Source of the DNA: Opacimonas viscosa
GTDB taxonomy: Bacteria > Pseudomonadota > Gammaproteobacteria > Enterobacterales > Alteromonadaceae
Reading direction: 5' to 3'
Length of the DNA stretch: 64,000 nt
NCBI RefSeq assembly: GCF_024199005.1
Contig: NZ_JANATA010000007.1
Coordinates: 1-64,000, forward strand
The position numbers were made by a program, and so were the translations under genes. Every line of letters starts with the position of its first letter. Within the stretch, counting starts at the first letter, position 1. Positions 1 to 8,957 of the stretch are shown here, piece by piece. The notes beneath the pieces were generated by a model. It saw only the letters and a list, made by a program, of their open reading frames with translations. It ran no database searches and was not told the DNA's origin.

Positions 1-135
1 TAGGGAATAGGGAATAGGGAATAGGGAATAGGGAATAGGGAATAGGGAATAGGGAATAGGGAGTAGGGAGTAGGGAGTAGGGAGTAGGGAGTAGGGAGTA
101 GGGAGTAGGAGTAGGAGTAGGAGTAGGAGTAGGAG
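1..135. repeat. Three-tier G-rich tandem repeat (TAGGGAA / TAGGGAG / TAGGAG)
   Basis: The window opens inside a perfect short tandem array. It has eight copies of TAGGGAA (1-56), then seven copies of TAGGGAG (57-105), then five copies of the 6-mer TAGGAG (106-135). The array ends exactly where the stop codon of the next gene begins (136-138, read on the minus strand), so there is no spacer. The first two blocks have a GGG run every 7 bases, which satisfies the usual four-run pattern for an intramolecular G-quadruplex on the plus strand. The block order suggests successive slippage expansions of variant units. The left end is cut by the window, so the true copy number is unknown. Function is unknown. 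Confidence 0.95.
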
Positions 136-900
136 TTATGGGCTTACCACATGGAGTTCTATATCATGTTCTTTAATAATACTTTGTAAAGACGCCGGTG
201 GCTGGGCATCTGTAACCAACACATCTATTTGTGCCAGTTCCCCCTGTTTAACCATTGCTCGACGCCCAAACTTAGAGTGGTCTGCGACCAATATAATGGT
301 GTTCGCATTGTCTAAAATGGCTTGAGATACTTTGACTTCTTTGAAATCAAAATCTAACAACGCACCCTCTTCACTAATGCCACTGATCCCAATAATGGCG
401 AAATCCATTTGAAATTGTTTAATAAAATCACTAGTCGCTTCACCAATAATCCCGCCATCAGAATGACGGACTTCACCCCCTGCAATGATTACCGAAAAAT
501 CTTCTTTGCCAGCCAGATTAGCCGCCACATGAATATTATTTGTCACTATTTGTAGATGCTTATGGTCTCTTAAGTGCTGAGCAACGACTTCGGTTGTTGT
601 CCCAATATTAATAAACAGAGACGCACCATCGGGGATCATTTGGGCAACTTTTTTGGCGATGGTTTCTTTGGCTGTTTGGTTTTGCGATAAGCGTGAGGAA
701 TATTCGGTGTTGACTGTATTTGATTGTAACTCTGCACCACCATGAAAACGCTGTATCAAACCTGCTGCTTCTAGTTGGTTTAAATCCCGACGCACGGTTT
801 GCGGCGTGACTGAAAACTTATCAACAAAGGTATCAATAGAGGTATAGCCTTGTTCTTTTAAGTGTTTAAGCATGGCTTGTAAACGCGGGGCAAGTTTCAT
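136..900 (-). CDS. glpR: DeoR-family repressor, GlpR (glycerol-3-phosphate regulon)
   Basis: This 254-residue protein matches E. coli GlpR (252 aa) along its whole length. Residues 1-60 form the DeoR-type winged helix-turn-helix, with SVTPQTVRRDLN as the recognition helix. Residues 75-250 form the sugar-phosphate-binding DeoRC domain, with the GTT effector-pocket motif, GGEVR, GGIIGEAT and DHSKFGR all in place. GlpR normally represses the glp genes and is released by glycerol-3-phosphate. No glp gene lies in this window, so the targets are elsewhere or to the left. Its last codon abuts the tandem repeat array, so the mRNA runs straight into the C-rich complement of the repeat. Confidence 0.9.
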   Translation of the reverse strand: MKLAPRLQAMLKHLKEQGYTSIDTFVDKFSVTPQTVRRDLNQLEAAGLIQRFHGGAELQSNTVNTEYSSRLSQNQTAKETIAKKVAQMIPDGASLFINIGTTTEVVAQHLRDHKHLQIVTNNIHVAANLAGKEDFSVIIAGGEVRHSDGGIIGEATSDFIKQFQMDFAIIGISGISEEGALLDFDFKEVKVSQAILDNANTIILVADHSKFGRRAMVKQGELAQIDVLVTDAQPPASLQSIIKEHDIELHVVSP

Positions 901-1044
901 TTATGTTCACTTTCTCTTGTTTTATGTCCGTATTGTGCATCAACAAACAAAGTTAGCAAAGTAATAAACACAAAACTTCATCCAAGATATTGATTTATTT
1001 ACAACCTTTGCATCTTTTCTAGTAGAAGTTACTACCAAAAGCTA

Positions 1045-1072
1045 TTGTTCATAGTAAATTTGTCGTTATAAT
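1045..1072 (+). promoter_or_regulatory. Sigma-70-type promoter for the cytochrome c5 gene
   Basis: TTGTTC (1045-1050) and a perfect TATAAT (1067-1072) are separated by 16 bases, about 40 bases upstream of the GTG start at 1113. This lies in the divergent region between glpR and the cytochrome gene. It was read by eye and is not experimentally defined. Confidence 0.5.
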
Positions 1073-1112
1073 AAACACAATTAGTTTATTCCGCTTTGGA
1101 TTGGAGATATCT

Positions 1113-1517
1113 GTGAAAATTAAACAACTATTAGCGCTAGGTGTAGTCGCTCTAACTGTGTTCTCATTAAATGCTGCACAAGCGACTAATGATGAAATTA
1201 AAAATCGTATTAAACCTGTTGGTAATGTACACATTGCTGGTGCAGTAGCCGCGACCGCTGCAGCTGCTGGTCCAAAATCAGGTAAAGATATTTACAATTC
1301 TGCTTGTGCCGCATGTCATGCCGCAGGCGTTTTGGGTGCACCAAAAACACAAGATGCAGCGGATTGGAAACCTCGTTTAGACGAGAAAGGTTTTGATACT
1401 GTTTGGCAAAATGCGGTCAAAGGTATCAACGCAATGCCTCCGATGGGTACTTGTGGTACGTGTACTGAAGATGACATTAAATCGGCTATCGAATACATGG
1501 TAGAAGGTGTGGAATAA
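1113..1517 (+). CDS. Cytochrome c5-like periplasmic monohaem cytochrome
   Basis: The predicted 134-residue protein has a Sec signal peptide (about residues 1-24, cleavage after NAAQA), an Ala-rich linker and one haem c site C65-A-A-C-H69. The distal part has a NAMPPMG segment that supplies the likely axial Met, followed by GTCGTC, the extra cysteine pair typical of cytochrome c5. The protein would carry electrons in the periplasm, probably to a terminal oxidase or reductase; the partner is not visible here. I place the start at GTG 1113 because a GGAG ribosome site (1103-1106) sits six bases before it. An in-frame TTG at 1101 overlaps that site and would only add MEIS. The gene is single and is followed by its own terminator. 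Confidence 0.88.
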   Translation: MKIKQLLALGVVALTVFSLNAAQATNDEIKNRIKPVGNVHIAGAVAATAAAAGPKSGKDIYNSACAACHAAGVLGAPKTQDAADWKPRLDEKGFDTVWQNAVKGINAMPPMGTCGTCTEDDIKSAIEYMVEGVE

Positions 1518-1561
1518 CATCCACGTGAAAAACTTGTAATGAGTTGAGTTCCAAGGTTTGT

Positions 1562-1590
1562 AAAACCCTCACAGTGTTGAGGGTTTTTTT
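1562..1590 (+). terminator. Intrinsic terminator of the cytochrome c5 gene
   Basis: The stem AAAACCCTC / GAGGGTTTT has an 8-base loop and continues into a T7 run. It lies 44 bases after the stop codon. Confidence 0.85.
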
Positions 1591-1726
1591 ATGACAAAAA
1601 AATCGCAGGTTAATAATGCGCTCCCTACCAAACTTGTGGGCCCCTTTTTCTTATTTAAAAGGGATAATTAGCTAAATATGTTATCTCTGTCTATAGTTTA
1701 GAAAACTCTAACTTTATTCATAGCTT

Positions 1727-4330
1727 ATGACCAGTTCTACAACAGTGACACTCAATGAAGAGGAACTTCGGGAGTTAATTCCAGAACTACAAAATATGAC
1801 AAGGAAATACAAGGACGCTGAGCGCGCCCAAAAAGCCTTGTTTACGATCTCAGAAACCGCCGCTTCTGTCTCTGATTTAAATGATTTGTATCTCAAAATT
1901 CACGATATCATTGATAGTTTTATGATCGCTGAAAATATTTTTGTTTGTGCCTATGATGCGGTGAATGATATCTATGACTATGTTTATTTTATTGATGAGC
2001 ACAACCAGCTACCGATTCCCCAAGTACCTGGTGATGAATTGCGGAATAGTCTTACTGAACACATTGTTAAACATGCCAAACCACTGCTACTCACTAAAAC
2101 TCAATTTCCTAGTTACTATGCGGAGCATGAGATAGATTTAATTGGACCACAGCCACATACTTTAATGGCTGTGCCTCTAGAAAGTGACGGTGTTACACAA
2201 GGCTGTATTGTGGTCCAAAGTTATACAGAATCAGTCGCATATTCCCAAGCAGATTTGGATGTGTTGAGTTTTGTATCACAGCATATCAATACTGCGGTTG
2301 AACGGGTGCAATGGCGCGAGATCACCGAACGCAAAATTATCGAACGCACTCGGCAATATGAAGAGAAAAATAGAGAGCTCCAAGAAGAAATCAAGAACCG
2401 CGAAAATATTGAGATCTTACAAACCGCCTTATTTGATATATCTGAGTTGGCAGCTAATCTCACCACTGATATTACAGAGTTTTACCGTAAATTACACCAT
2501 GCCCTGTCACAGCTGATCAATGCGCCAAACTGTTTGATTATGCTGAAATCTGAAACGATTGAGCCACATTTGCCCCATAGCCATGAGCAACATGACTGTG
2601 TTTTTTTTCACCATCCTGAGCCTGAATTAGACCGACCTACAGATTTGATGCTTGCGCTGACCCAATATGTATTCAACACTGGCCAAGTCGAGCTAATTAA
2701 CTCCCCACAAGCTTTAGATTTAGCTGAAAAAGGCTCCATTGATGTGCTTTTAGCCCAAGATATGATTGACACACCGCAGTCTTGGATTGGTGCTCCTTTG
2801 ATTGTTGATAAGCAATTGTTAGGCATGATTGCCATCCAATCTTATGGTGTTGAATACAAATATGCACAACGCGATGTTGAAGTGATGCGTTTTGTTTCGC
2901 ACCATATTGCTATAGCACTGCAACGCCGTCGCTACGCCGATACATTAAAAGAATACAATGTGAGTTTAGAGCAAACAGTGGCACAAAGGACCGCTGAGTT
3001 AGAACGGATAAACGCACAACTAGAAGAAGAGATCGATAAATCCAAGAAAGCAGAATTAAAGCTCATGCATGATGCGTTTTATGACAGTCTAACTGGGCTT
3101 GCGAATCGCGGTTTCTTTATTCAACGTTTGGAATTGGCCATCGCAAATAAAAAGCGTTTTCCAAAGCATAATTTTGCTGTTGTCTTCATCGATTTAGATC
3201 GCTTTAAACTAGTCAACGATACGCTAGGGCATCAAGCTGGAGATGCATTATTAGTCGAAGTGGCTCGACGTTTGGAAATAGTGATACGCAGCCATGACAC
3301 TCTGGCGCGATTTGGAGGAGATGAATTTGTCATTTTGCTGGATCAATACGCAGATGCTGAGAATTTAGAGTTCATCACTGAGCGTATCTTATCCACGTTA
3401 GGAGAGCCTTTAATCTTTGCCGATAAGCCCATCATGCCAGCTGCTAGTCTAGGAATTGCGGTATTAACATCAGAGTATAATCGCGCTGATGAGGCGATTA
3501 GAGATGCGGATGCTGCAATGTATACCGCTAAATCGAATGGCCGTGGACAACGCGTCTTTTTTACGGAAGATATGCGTATAGAATTAGTCGAAAGTGTTGA
3601 GTTGGAAAAAGAGTTTCGTCAGTCTATGGCTGACAGTAAGTTTGAATGTTTTTTACAGCCTGTAATCAATGTCACCAGTGGTGAAACTCCTTATTACGAG
3701 TGTTTTATTCGTTGGTTCCACCCTACACTCGGCAAAATTAAAAGAGGTCAGTTTTGGCGTATTGCTGAACAGAGTAAGCTCACTACTGATATTGATGATT
3801 TGTTATTAGAACACGCCTGTAAACATATCCGTCAAAGAGAAAGGCAAAGTAACCCTCCTCTTGTGGCAATTAATTTATCGGTATCTAATTTAACACAAAC
3901 ACAACTCACTGACCGACTGTTGGATCGCATAAAAGCATCAGGTATAAAGCCGAAGCATCTGGCCCTAGAATTTTCTGAATATCATTTTCAAAATCATTCA
4001 AATGTCATTTATTCGGCGATTAATAAAATTAAACGTGCAGGTATTTCGGTCATCTTAGATAGTTTTGGTGCGCAATCGGCTTCCATTAATGATTTATTTG
4101 CCTACCCATTTGATTTTGTGAAGTTAGATAAACAATACGCCCAAGGATTACCGAGAAACTTACGCCATGCGAAGTTTATTAAAGCCATTCATGGCGTCGC
4201 TGAGCAGTTAAAGTGTGGCTTGATTGTCGATGGTGTAGAGACTAGCGAACAACAAGATATTCTGCTGGATATGGGAATTACCCTAATGCAGGGTAATCAC
4301 ATTAGTGAAGCGCAGCATATTTATGAATAG
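1727..4330 (+). CDS. GAF-GAF-GGDEF-EAL cyclic-di-GMP signalling protein
   Basis: This is an 867-residue cytoplasmic sensor with no membrane segment. The order is a short N-terminal coiled coil, GAF 1 (about 40-195), coiled coil, GAF 2 (about 230-395), coiled coil, GGDEF (about 445-605) and EAL (about 615-865). The GGDEF domain looks active: it has DSLTGLANR, FGGDEF and an RSHD product-inhibition site five residues before the motif. The EAL domain is degraded: the signature reads ECF, DDFG reads DSFG, and AEGVE reads VDGVE. Loss of the second metal-binding Asp suggests a weak or non-catalytic phosphodiesterase, so the protein is more likely a diguanylate cyclase with an EAL-derived regulatory module. 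The ligand of the GAF domains cannot be read. The gene stands alone; no strong ribosome site precedes the ATG. Confidence 0.85.
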   Translation: MTSSTTVTLNEEELRELIPELQNMTRKYKDAERAQKALFTISETAASVSDLNDLYLKIHDIIDSFMIAENIFVCAYDAVNDIYDYVYFIDEHNQLPIPQVPGDELRNSLTEHIVKHAKPLLLTKTQFPSYYAEHEIDLIGPQPHTLMAVPLESDGVTQGCIVVQSYTESVAYSQADLDVLSFVSQHINTAVERVQWREITERKIIERTRQYEEKNRELQEEIKNRENIEILQTALFDISELAANLTTDITEFYRKLHHALSQLINAPNCLIMLKSETIEPHLPHSHEQHDCVFFHHPEPELDRPTDLMLALTQYVFNTGQVELINSPQALDLAEKGSIDVLLAQDMIDTPQSWIGAPLIVDKQLLGMIAIQSYGVEYKYAQRDVEVMRFVSHHIAIALQRRRYADTLKEYNVSLEQTVAQRTAELERINAQLEEEIDKSKKAELKLMHDAFYDSLTGLANRGFFIQRLELAIANKKRFPKHNFAVVFIDLDRFKLVNDTLGHQAGDALLVEVARRLEIVIRSHDTLARFGGDEFVILLDQYADAENLEFITERILSTLGEPLIFADKPIMPAASLGIAVLTSEYNRADEAIRDADAAMYTAKSNGRGQRVFFTEDMRIELVESVELEKEFRQSMADSKFECFLQPVINVTSGETPYYECFIRWFHPTLGKIKRGQFWRIAEQSKLTTDIDDLLLEHACKHIRQRERQSNPPLVAINLSVSNLTQTQLTDRLLDRIKASGIKPKHLALEFSEYHFQNHSNVIYSAINKIKRAGISVILDSFGAQSASINDLFAYPFDFVKLDKQYAQGLPRNLRHAKFIKAIHGVAEQLKCGLIVDGVETSEQQDILLDMGITLMQGNHISEAQHIYE

Positions 4331-4351
4331 ATGTAGAACAACTCAGCTACG

Positions 4352-5170
4352 TTAGATCGCATAATAGTTCACTAATTTTTGCCAATCAACAGCTTGGTCG
4401 CCCAGTACCATAAAGTTTGGGTTTTCTAAAGATTCGCGCTCGTTGTAACTCATCGGTGCGAAGTCTTTATCTACGATACTACCACCTGCCTCAGACACGA
4501 TACACTGCGAAGCACCAGTATCCCATTCGCCGGTGATACCTAGGCGCATAAAGAAGTCCGCTTTCCCTTCTGCGATGAAACAGGCTTTGAGTGAACAACT
4601 ACCTGCAGGGAGTGTTTGATAAGTCCTTTCGGTATCTAAACGCTTTAATACATTTTCACGTTTTTGACGACGTGATATCGCAATCACTATAGGCTCTAGG
4701 TCAGGGTCTGAGAATTTTTTCACATGAATTTGCTTGCTTTCAATCGCTGACTCTTTGAATGCACCTTGGCCTCCAATCGCATAATAAAGGCTTTCACCGG
4801 CAGGCCAGTAGATCACTCCGATTTTCGGCTGATTGTGCTCAATCAGTGCAATATTCACAGCAAAATCACCACTTCTTGCAATAAACTCCTGTGTCCCATC
4901 GATTGGGTCAATCAGCCAATACCTTTCCCAGTCAGCGCGATCTGCCAAAGCACAGTGCTCAATCTCTTCTGACATGATAGGAATTTCTGGTGTTTGTTTT
5001 TGGAGAATAGCCATAATGATTTCATTGGCTTTGTAATCAGCAGAAGTGACTGGAGATTCATCTGACTTGGCATAAGCCTCGTACTCTCCAGAATCATAGA
5101 TTTCGAGTACGGCTTCACCTGCTTTTTTAGCAGCTGATTTGGCAACAGAAAGTAAAAATTCATAAGGCAT
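4352..5170 (-). CDS. cysQ: 3'(2'),5'-bisphosphate nucleotidase CysQ
   Basis: This 272-residue inositol-monophosphatase-fold enzyme dephosphorylates 3'-phosphoadenosine 5'-phosphate, the by-product of sulfate assimilation, and so keeps PAP from accumulating. The metal-binding signature DPIDGTQEF follows an EEIEH segment, and the C-terminal EWDTGASQCIVSEAGG motif is intact. It is somewhat longer than E. coli CysQ (246 aa). It lies 12 bases downstream of nudE on the same strand, so the two are probably co-transcribed; both remove or recycle nucleotide by-products. This pair next to yrfG and the gsp operon is a known neighbourhood in Shewanella-type genomes. Confidence 0.92.
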   Translation of the reverse strand: MPYEFLLSVAKSAAKKAGEAVLEIYDSGEYEAYAKSDESPVTSADYKANEIIMAILQKQTPEIPIMSEEIEHCALADRADWERYWLIDPIDGTQEFIARSGDFAVNIALIEHNQPKIGVIYWPAGESLYYAIGGQGAFKESAIESKQIHVKKFSDPDLEPIVIAISRRQKRENVLKRLDTERTYQTLPAGSCSLKACFIAEGKADFFMRLGITGEWDTGASQCIVSEAGGSIVDKDFAPMSYNERESLENPNFMVLGDQAVDWQKLVNYYAI

Positions 5171-5182
5171 AGGAAAAGACTC

Positions 5183-5749
5183 TTATTTTATGCTTCTTCT
5201 TTGTTTATCGACCAAAAGTAGGGCCGCTAAACTTCTAGCTTCGGTAAAATCATCACGTACTAACAAACTGTCAATATCGTCTAGTGACCATTTAACCACT
5301 TCTAATGGCTCTGGTTCATCACCCAATAATGTTTCAGGGTAGAGGTCTCTGGCAATCACCACATGCATATGGGAGGAAAAAAATGTTGGTGCCATAGAGA
5401 CTTGAGTCAACTCAGTGAGTTCACGAGCACCGTATCCAGCTTCTTCTTTTAGTTCTCGGTTGGCTGCTGCAAAAGGCGTTTCACCCGGATCGATGAGACC
5501 TTTGGGGAAACCTAGCTCATATTTGTGTGTACCTGCGCCATATTCTCGTATCAATAAAATGTGATCATCATCAATGAATGGTACAATCATCACCGCACCA
5601 TGACCTTTTCCAGCCATGCGTTCAAATTTGCGGGTGGCACCATTAGCAAAGGTCAAATCTACCTGTTCAACGCGAAAAAAACGGCTTTGAGCAACTATTT
5701 TGCGGTCAGTTATGGTAGGTAAGGGTTTATTTGGATCGATGTCACTCAT
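5183..5749 (-). CDS. nudE: ADP compounds hydrolase NudE (Nudix)
   Basis: This 188-residue Nudix hydrolase aligns with E. coli NudE (186 aa) from end to end, including MIVPF, IREYGAGTHKYELGF, SMAPTFFSS and GDEPEPLEVVKW. The Nudix box is complete: GLIDPGE, seven residues, then RELKEEAGYG. NudE hydrolyses ADP-ribose, Ap3A and NADH-type substrates. It is divergent from yrfG, with 56 bases between the two starts, and leads the nudE-cysQ pair. Confidence 0.93.
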   Translation of the reverse strand: MSDIDPNKPLPTITDRKIVAQSRFFRVEQVDLTFANGATRKFERMAGKGHGAVMIVPFIDDDHILLIREYGAGTHKYELGFPKGLIDPGETPFAAANRELKEEAGYGARELTELTQVSMAPTFFSSHMHVVIARDLYPETLLGDEPEPLEVVKWSLDDIDSLLVRDDFTEARSLAALLLVDKQRRSIK

Positions 5750-5805
5750 TGCATCACCCGTTTTCTCAGAGATAATTAATCATATCGTGTTTTGTAAGGA
5801 AAATC

Positions 5806-6492
5806 ATGAGCAAATCTATAAATTGGCAAAATGTTGAAACAGTACTTTTGGATATGGACGGTACATTATTAGATTTGCATTTTGATACTTATTTCTGGCT
5901 GACGTTAGTTCCAGAAACATTAGCGAAAAAGACAGGTAAGTCAGTAGAGCATTGTCATGCGTTTATGGCTGAAGAATTTGCTAAAGTCTACGGCACAATA
6001 TCGTGGTACTGTCTCGATTATTGGACTGATTTGCTCGATATTGACATCGTGAATTTGAAGCGTGAGATCGAGTATTTGATCAGTATTCGCCCGGACACAC
6101 TGCCTTTTCTTGATGCATTAAAAGCCTCTGGACGCAAGGTCGTTTTATTGACTAACGCACACCCTGGTAGTTTGTCGTTAAAGATTGAGCGTACCCAATT
6201 GGATAGTCATATTGATACTTTGATTTCCACCCATCAGTATGGGGTCTCAAAAGAATTTCAAAGTCTATGGAGAGCAGTGCAGGCAGATATTGGTTTTACG
6301 CCAAAGCACACTCTGTTTGTCGACGATGGGATCCCCATTTTAGCTGCAGCAGAAAAGTTTGGTATTGGTGAGTTGTTATGTGTGAGTAATCCAGACAGTA
6401 AAAAACCAGACACAGTCGTAGAAGATTACCCCTTTACTAATGATTTTCGGATGTTACTCGATGATATTATGCGTCATCCATTTTCTGGCTAA
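5806..6492 (+). CDS. yrfG: GMP/IMP nucleotidase YrfG (HAD family)
   Basis: This 228-residue HAD hydrolase resembles E. coli YrfG throughout. HAD motif I is DMDGTLLDL, with the nucleophile Asp and acid/base Asp. Motif II is LLTNAHP, the motif III Lys lies in the YGVSKE segment, and motif IV is FVDDG. The NWYCLDYW-like stretch of YrfG appears here as SWYCLDYW. It dephosphorylates purine nucleoside monophosphates in the cytoplasm. An AAGGA ribosome site lies about six bases before the ATG. It sits divergently beside nudE, as in related genomes. Confidence 0.92.
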   Translation: MSKSINWQNVETVLLDMDGTLLDLHFDTYFWLTLVPETLAKKTGKSVEHCHAFMAEEFAKVYGTISWYCLDYWTDLLDIDIVNLKREIEYLISIRPDTLPFLDALKASGRKVVLLTNAHPGSLSLKIERTQLDSHIDTLISTHQYGVSKEFQSLWRAVQADIGFTPKHTLFVDDGIPILAAAEKFGIGELLCVSNPDSKKPDTVVEDYPFTNDFRMLLDDIMRHPFSG

Positions 6493-6562
6493 GCACCACA
6501 GCATTTAAACACAAACAAAGTGATGTATCCTTGCCAAGCTGTGCTGTTTGCATAGAGCTGAG

Positions 6563-7567
6563 TTAATGATGTTGCCTTGCTTGTTCTCCAGTAATACCTA
6601 AGTTACCTTCAATTTCGGCAATTGCAAACTGATTACGGCCATCCCGCTTGGCTGAAAATAGGGCATCATCAGCGGCTTGAAACAAACTCAGGGCGCTGTG
6701 ACCATGACTCGGATGCATAGTAGCCACACCTAGACTCACGGTTAAATGATTCTCTATATGCGAGTTTTCATGGGGGATCTGAGCATGAGCCAAGATTTCT
6801 AGAATCTTCTCCGCTTTTTGTACCGCACCTACTGCATTACAATCAGGCAGTAAAAGGACAAATTCTTCACCACCAATCCGCGCAAATATATCTGTGGGTC
6901 TACCTACAGTGACCTCCAGTAATCTGGCTACTGAGATGAGACAATTATCTCCTTCTGAATGACCATAGGTGTCGTTATATTCCTTAAAGAAATCAATATC
7001 AATAATCACCATCGACATTTGGTGATGATAACGAATACAACGAGCCCATTCTCTTTGTAATACCTCATTATATTTTCGGCGATTGGCAACTCTTGTTAGT
7101 GGGTCAAAGTAAGCCATCGATTCCAGGTATTGTGACTGCTCTTTGAGTCTGATATGTGTTTGGATCCGCGCTTCTAGTTCTTCTAACTCTAAGGGTTTAG
7201 TAATGTAGTCCACTGCGCCAGCATTAAACCCTTTGGTTTTATCTACTGTCGCGTCCAGACCAGAAACAAAAATAACAGGTATGTTTTGGGTGTTTTCATC
7301 GTTTTTTAGTCGAGTGCAGATTTCAAAACCATCCATTTCCGGCATCACAACATCCAGTAGAATAATATCTGGCTGAGGGAATTGATTCACCAAACATAAA
7401 GTTTCTTGTGCGCTAGACGCGAAGGTCACGACAAAGTTATCGGATAAACCATTCAATAAGAAATGCAAGTCCAGTGGGCTGTCGTCAACCACCAGAATGT
7501 GATAAGGACGACCGGCTGAACTATCTTTAAAAGAAGCTGGACGAGCTGAGAATATATCCATTGGCAC
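6563..7567 (-). CDS. Response regulator with REC and GGDEF domains (diguanylate cyclase)
   Basis: This 334-residue protein has an N-terminal receiver domain (about residues 22-140), with the acidic pair DD, phospho-acceptor D72 in LLDVVMPEMDG and the conserved Lys in YITKP. The GGDEF domain (about 160-320) has DPLTRVANRR, DIDFFKEYNDTYGH and IGGEEF. An RPTD inhibitory site sits five residues ahead of GGEEF, so c-di-GMP feedback is likely. No partner histidine kinase is adjacent. A close paralogue with the same layout lies at 31097-32143. The gene follows gspN by 141 bases on the same strand, but its subject suggests separate transcription. Confidence 0.9.
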   Translation of the reverse strand: MPMDIFSARPASFKDSSAGRPYHILVVDDSPLDLHFLLNGLSDNFVVTFASSAQETLCLVNQFPQPDIILLDVVMPEMDGFEICTRLKNDENTQNIPVIFVSGLDATVDKTKGFNAGAVDYITKPLELEELEARIQTHIRLKEQSQYLESMAYFDPLTRVANRRKYNEVLQREWARCIRYHHQMSMVIIDIDFFKEYNDTYGHSEGDNCLISVARLLEVTVGRPTDIFARIGGEEFVLLLPDCNAVGAVQKAEKILEILAHAQIPHENSHIENHLTVSLGVATMHPSHGHSALSLFQAADDALFSAKRDGRNQFAIAEIEGNLGITGEQARQHH

Positions 7568-7708
7568 TCAATTTATTTTTTTGATATACCTGAGTATTGA
7601 CTCAAATAGTGACTTGCGCAAATTTAGGACAATAAAAAAAGCACTAAACATTGATATTTGCAAATATAATTGTAGAGCTAGTCTAATTTGTCAGCGATAT
7701 GGCAACGT

Positions 7709-8470
7709 TTAAAATTTAAATGAGATATAACCTGAACTATTCGCTTGGCCAAAAAACTGTGCGACTTGGACCAAATCCTGCGGTGCATCAGCAGGTAGTT
7801 TAAACTTACCGGTGACTGCAAGTTGGGCGATATTTGCCCCACTTGCGGTAAACGAAAGCCCCAGTTCATTGGGCTCTGTCACGCGCAGTGTATAACGATT
7901 ATTGGCACAATCTACGTCAGCTAAAAACTCACCTAATTCGATGAGTCCCGATTGCCCCAGAACACCTGCATTTTGCCATTTGCCAGCGGCGTCTAAATTA
8001 GAGCAAGTAAACGTCGGTGCCCCACCAAAAGTCGCAGCACTCACATTAATATTAAAATTTCCTTTGGCCAAAACAGGAATGGGTAGATTAGCCGATGCTA
8101 GCATGGTTTCTGCTGGGATTTTTACATCGGTATTCCTAATCACAGTACTTTGTGAGAAGAGGCTGTATTGGATTTGTCCATTGACATAAATACTATCGGC
8201 GATCCGTTGATTCCCGATTAATACATCAATCTTGGCAGTGCCAAATAATAAACTTAAAGCTGAGATTTCCCAACGCACGTTCTCTAAAGGTTGCTGATAC
8301 GCTGTCACAATACCTGCTTGTCCTGACCATAGTGTGCCTGTGACATCATAAAGTTTTACGTGAGGCGGTAAATCAACGCGGTATAAAATATGTTTAGCGG
8401 GCACCGTTGCGATGATAAAACCGCACAGCACGATAGAGCCTAATAAAACCAAGAGAAGTGTCTTCTTCAT
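7709..8470 (-). CDS. gspN: Type II secretion system protein N
   Basis: This is the last gene of the gsp operon, 253 residues. A single N-terminal membrane helix (about 5-25, LLLVLLGSIVLCGF) is followed by a periplasmic beta-rich domain. VKLYDVTGTLWSGQA and the repeated beta-strand pattern are characteristic of GspN. Its start overlaps the end of gspM by four bases. GspN is a non-universal inner-membrane accessory of the secretion platform whose exact role is unsettled. Confidence 0.88.
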   Translation of the reverse strand: MKKTLLLVLLGSIVLCGFIIATVPAKHILYRVDLPPHVKLYDVTGTLWSGQAGIVTAYQQPLENVRWEISALSLLFGTAKIDVLIGNQRIADSIYVNGQIQYSLFSQSTVIRNTDVKIPAETMLASANLPIPVLAKGNFNINVSAATFGGAPTFTCSNLDAAGKWQNAGVLGQSGLIELGEFLADVDCANNRYTLRVTEPNELGLSFTASGANIAQLAVTGKFKLPADAPQDLVQVAQFFGQANSSGYISFKF

Positions 8471-8949
8471 GCTTTGATTAACTCCAAACGTCGTACTTTT
8501 ACCGTACCCAGTTCACCGGTTTGCGCAATATCAATTTGCATTACGTTTAACCCTGTCTTTTCCAAGCTATCTAACCATTTCATCAACGTACCAAACTCCA
8601 CCTCATCGATCCATACTTGGACCTGGTCACCATTTGGCTGCAACCTCGTGAGCGCAATTTTGTTATAACTTGCTGTGCTATTAACAGCTTGGACGATAGA
8701 TCCTTGTAAATTGGCTTGACGTGATTGTGCAGGGGATAATGTCGCCACTTTAGCTTTTTGCTTGGCCACCCAGACGGCTAGTTTTTGTTGTTTATATAAT
8801 AAGCTTTCTTGCTGGGTGATGGCAGTATTCAAAGGATGCCAAATCCCCCAAATTAATATTGCTAAAACCACCGCGACCGCCCCTATTTTTAATAATATTT
8901 GTTCACGTTGTTCTAGGTTGGTAAACCATTCTTGTAATTGTGCCTGCAT
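8467..8949 (-). CDS. gspM: Type II secretion system protein M
   Basis: This 160-residue bitopic protein has a short cytoplasmic tail containing the typical WFTNLEQREQ segment, one membrane helix (about 20-40) and a periplasmic ferredoxin-like fold. GspM pairs with GspL in the inner-membrane platform. It starts 8 bases after gspL and overlaps gspN by four bases, so translational coupling is likely. Confidence 0.9.
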   Translation of the reverse strand: MQAQLQEWFTNLEQREQILLKIGAVAVVLAILIWGIWHPLNTAITQQESLLYKQQKLAVWVAKQKAKVATLSPAQSRQANLQGSIVQAVNSTASYNKIALTRLQPNGDQVQVWIDEVEFGTLMKWLDSLEKTGLNVMQIDIAQTGELGTVKVRRLELIKA

Positions 8950-8957
8950 GATTTGGG

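Noticed and set aside
1-135. CRISPR array or centromere-like element
   Set aside because: The units are 6-7 bases with no spacers.
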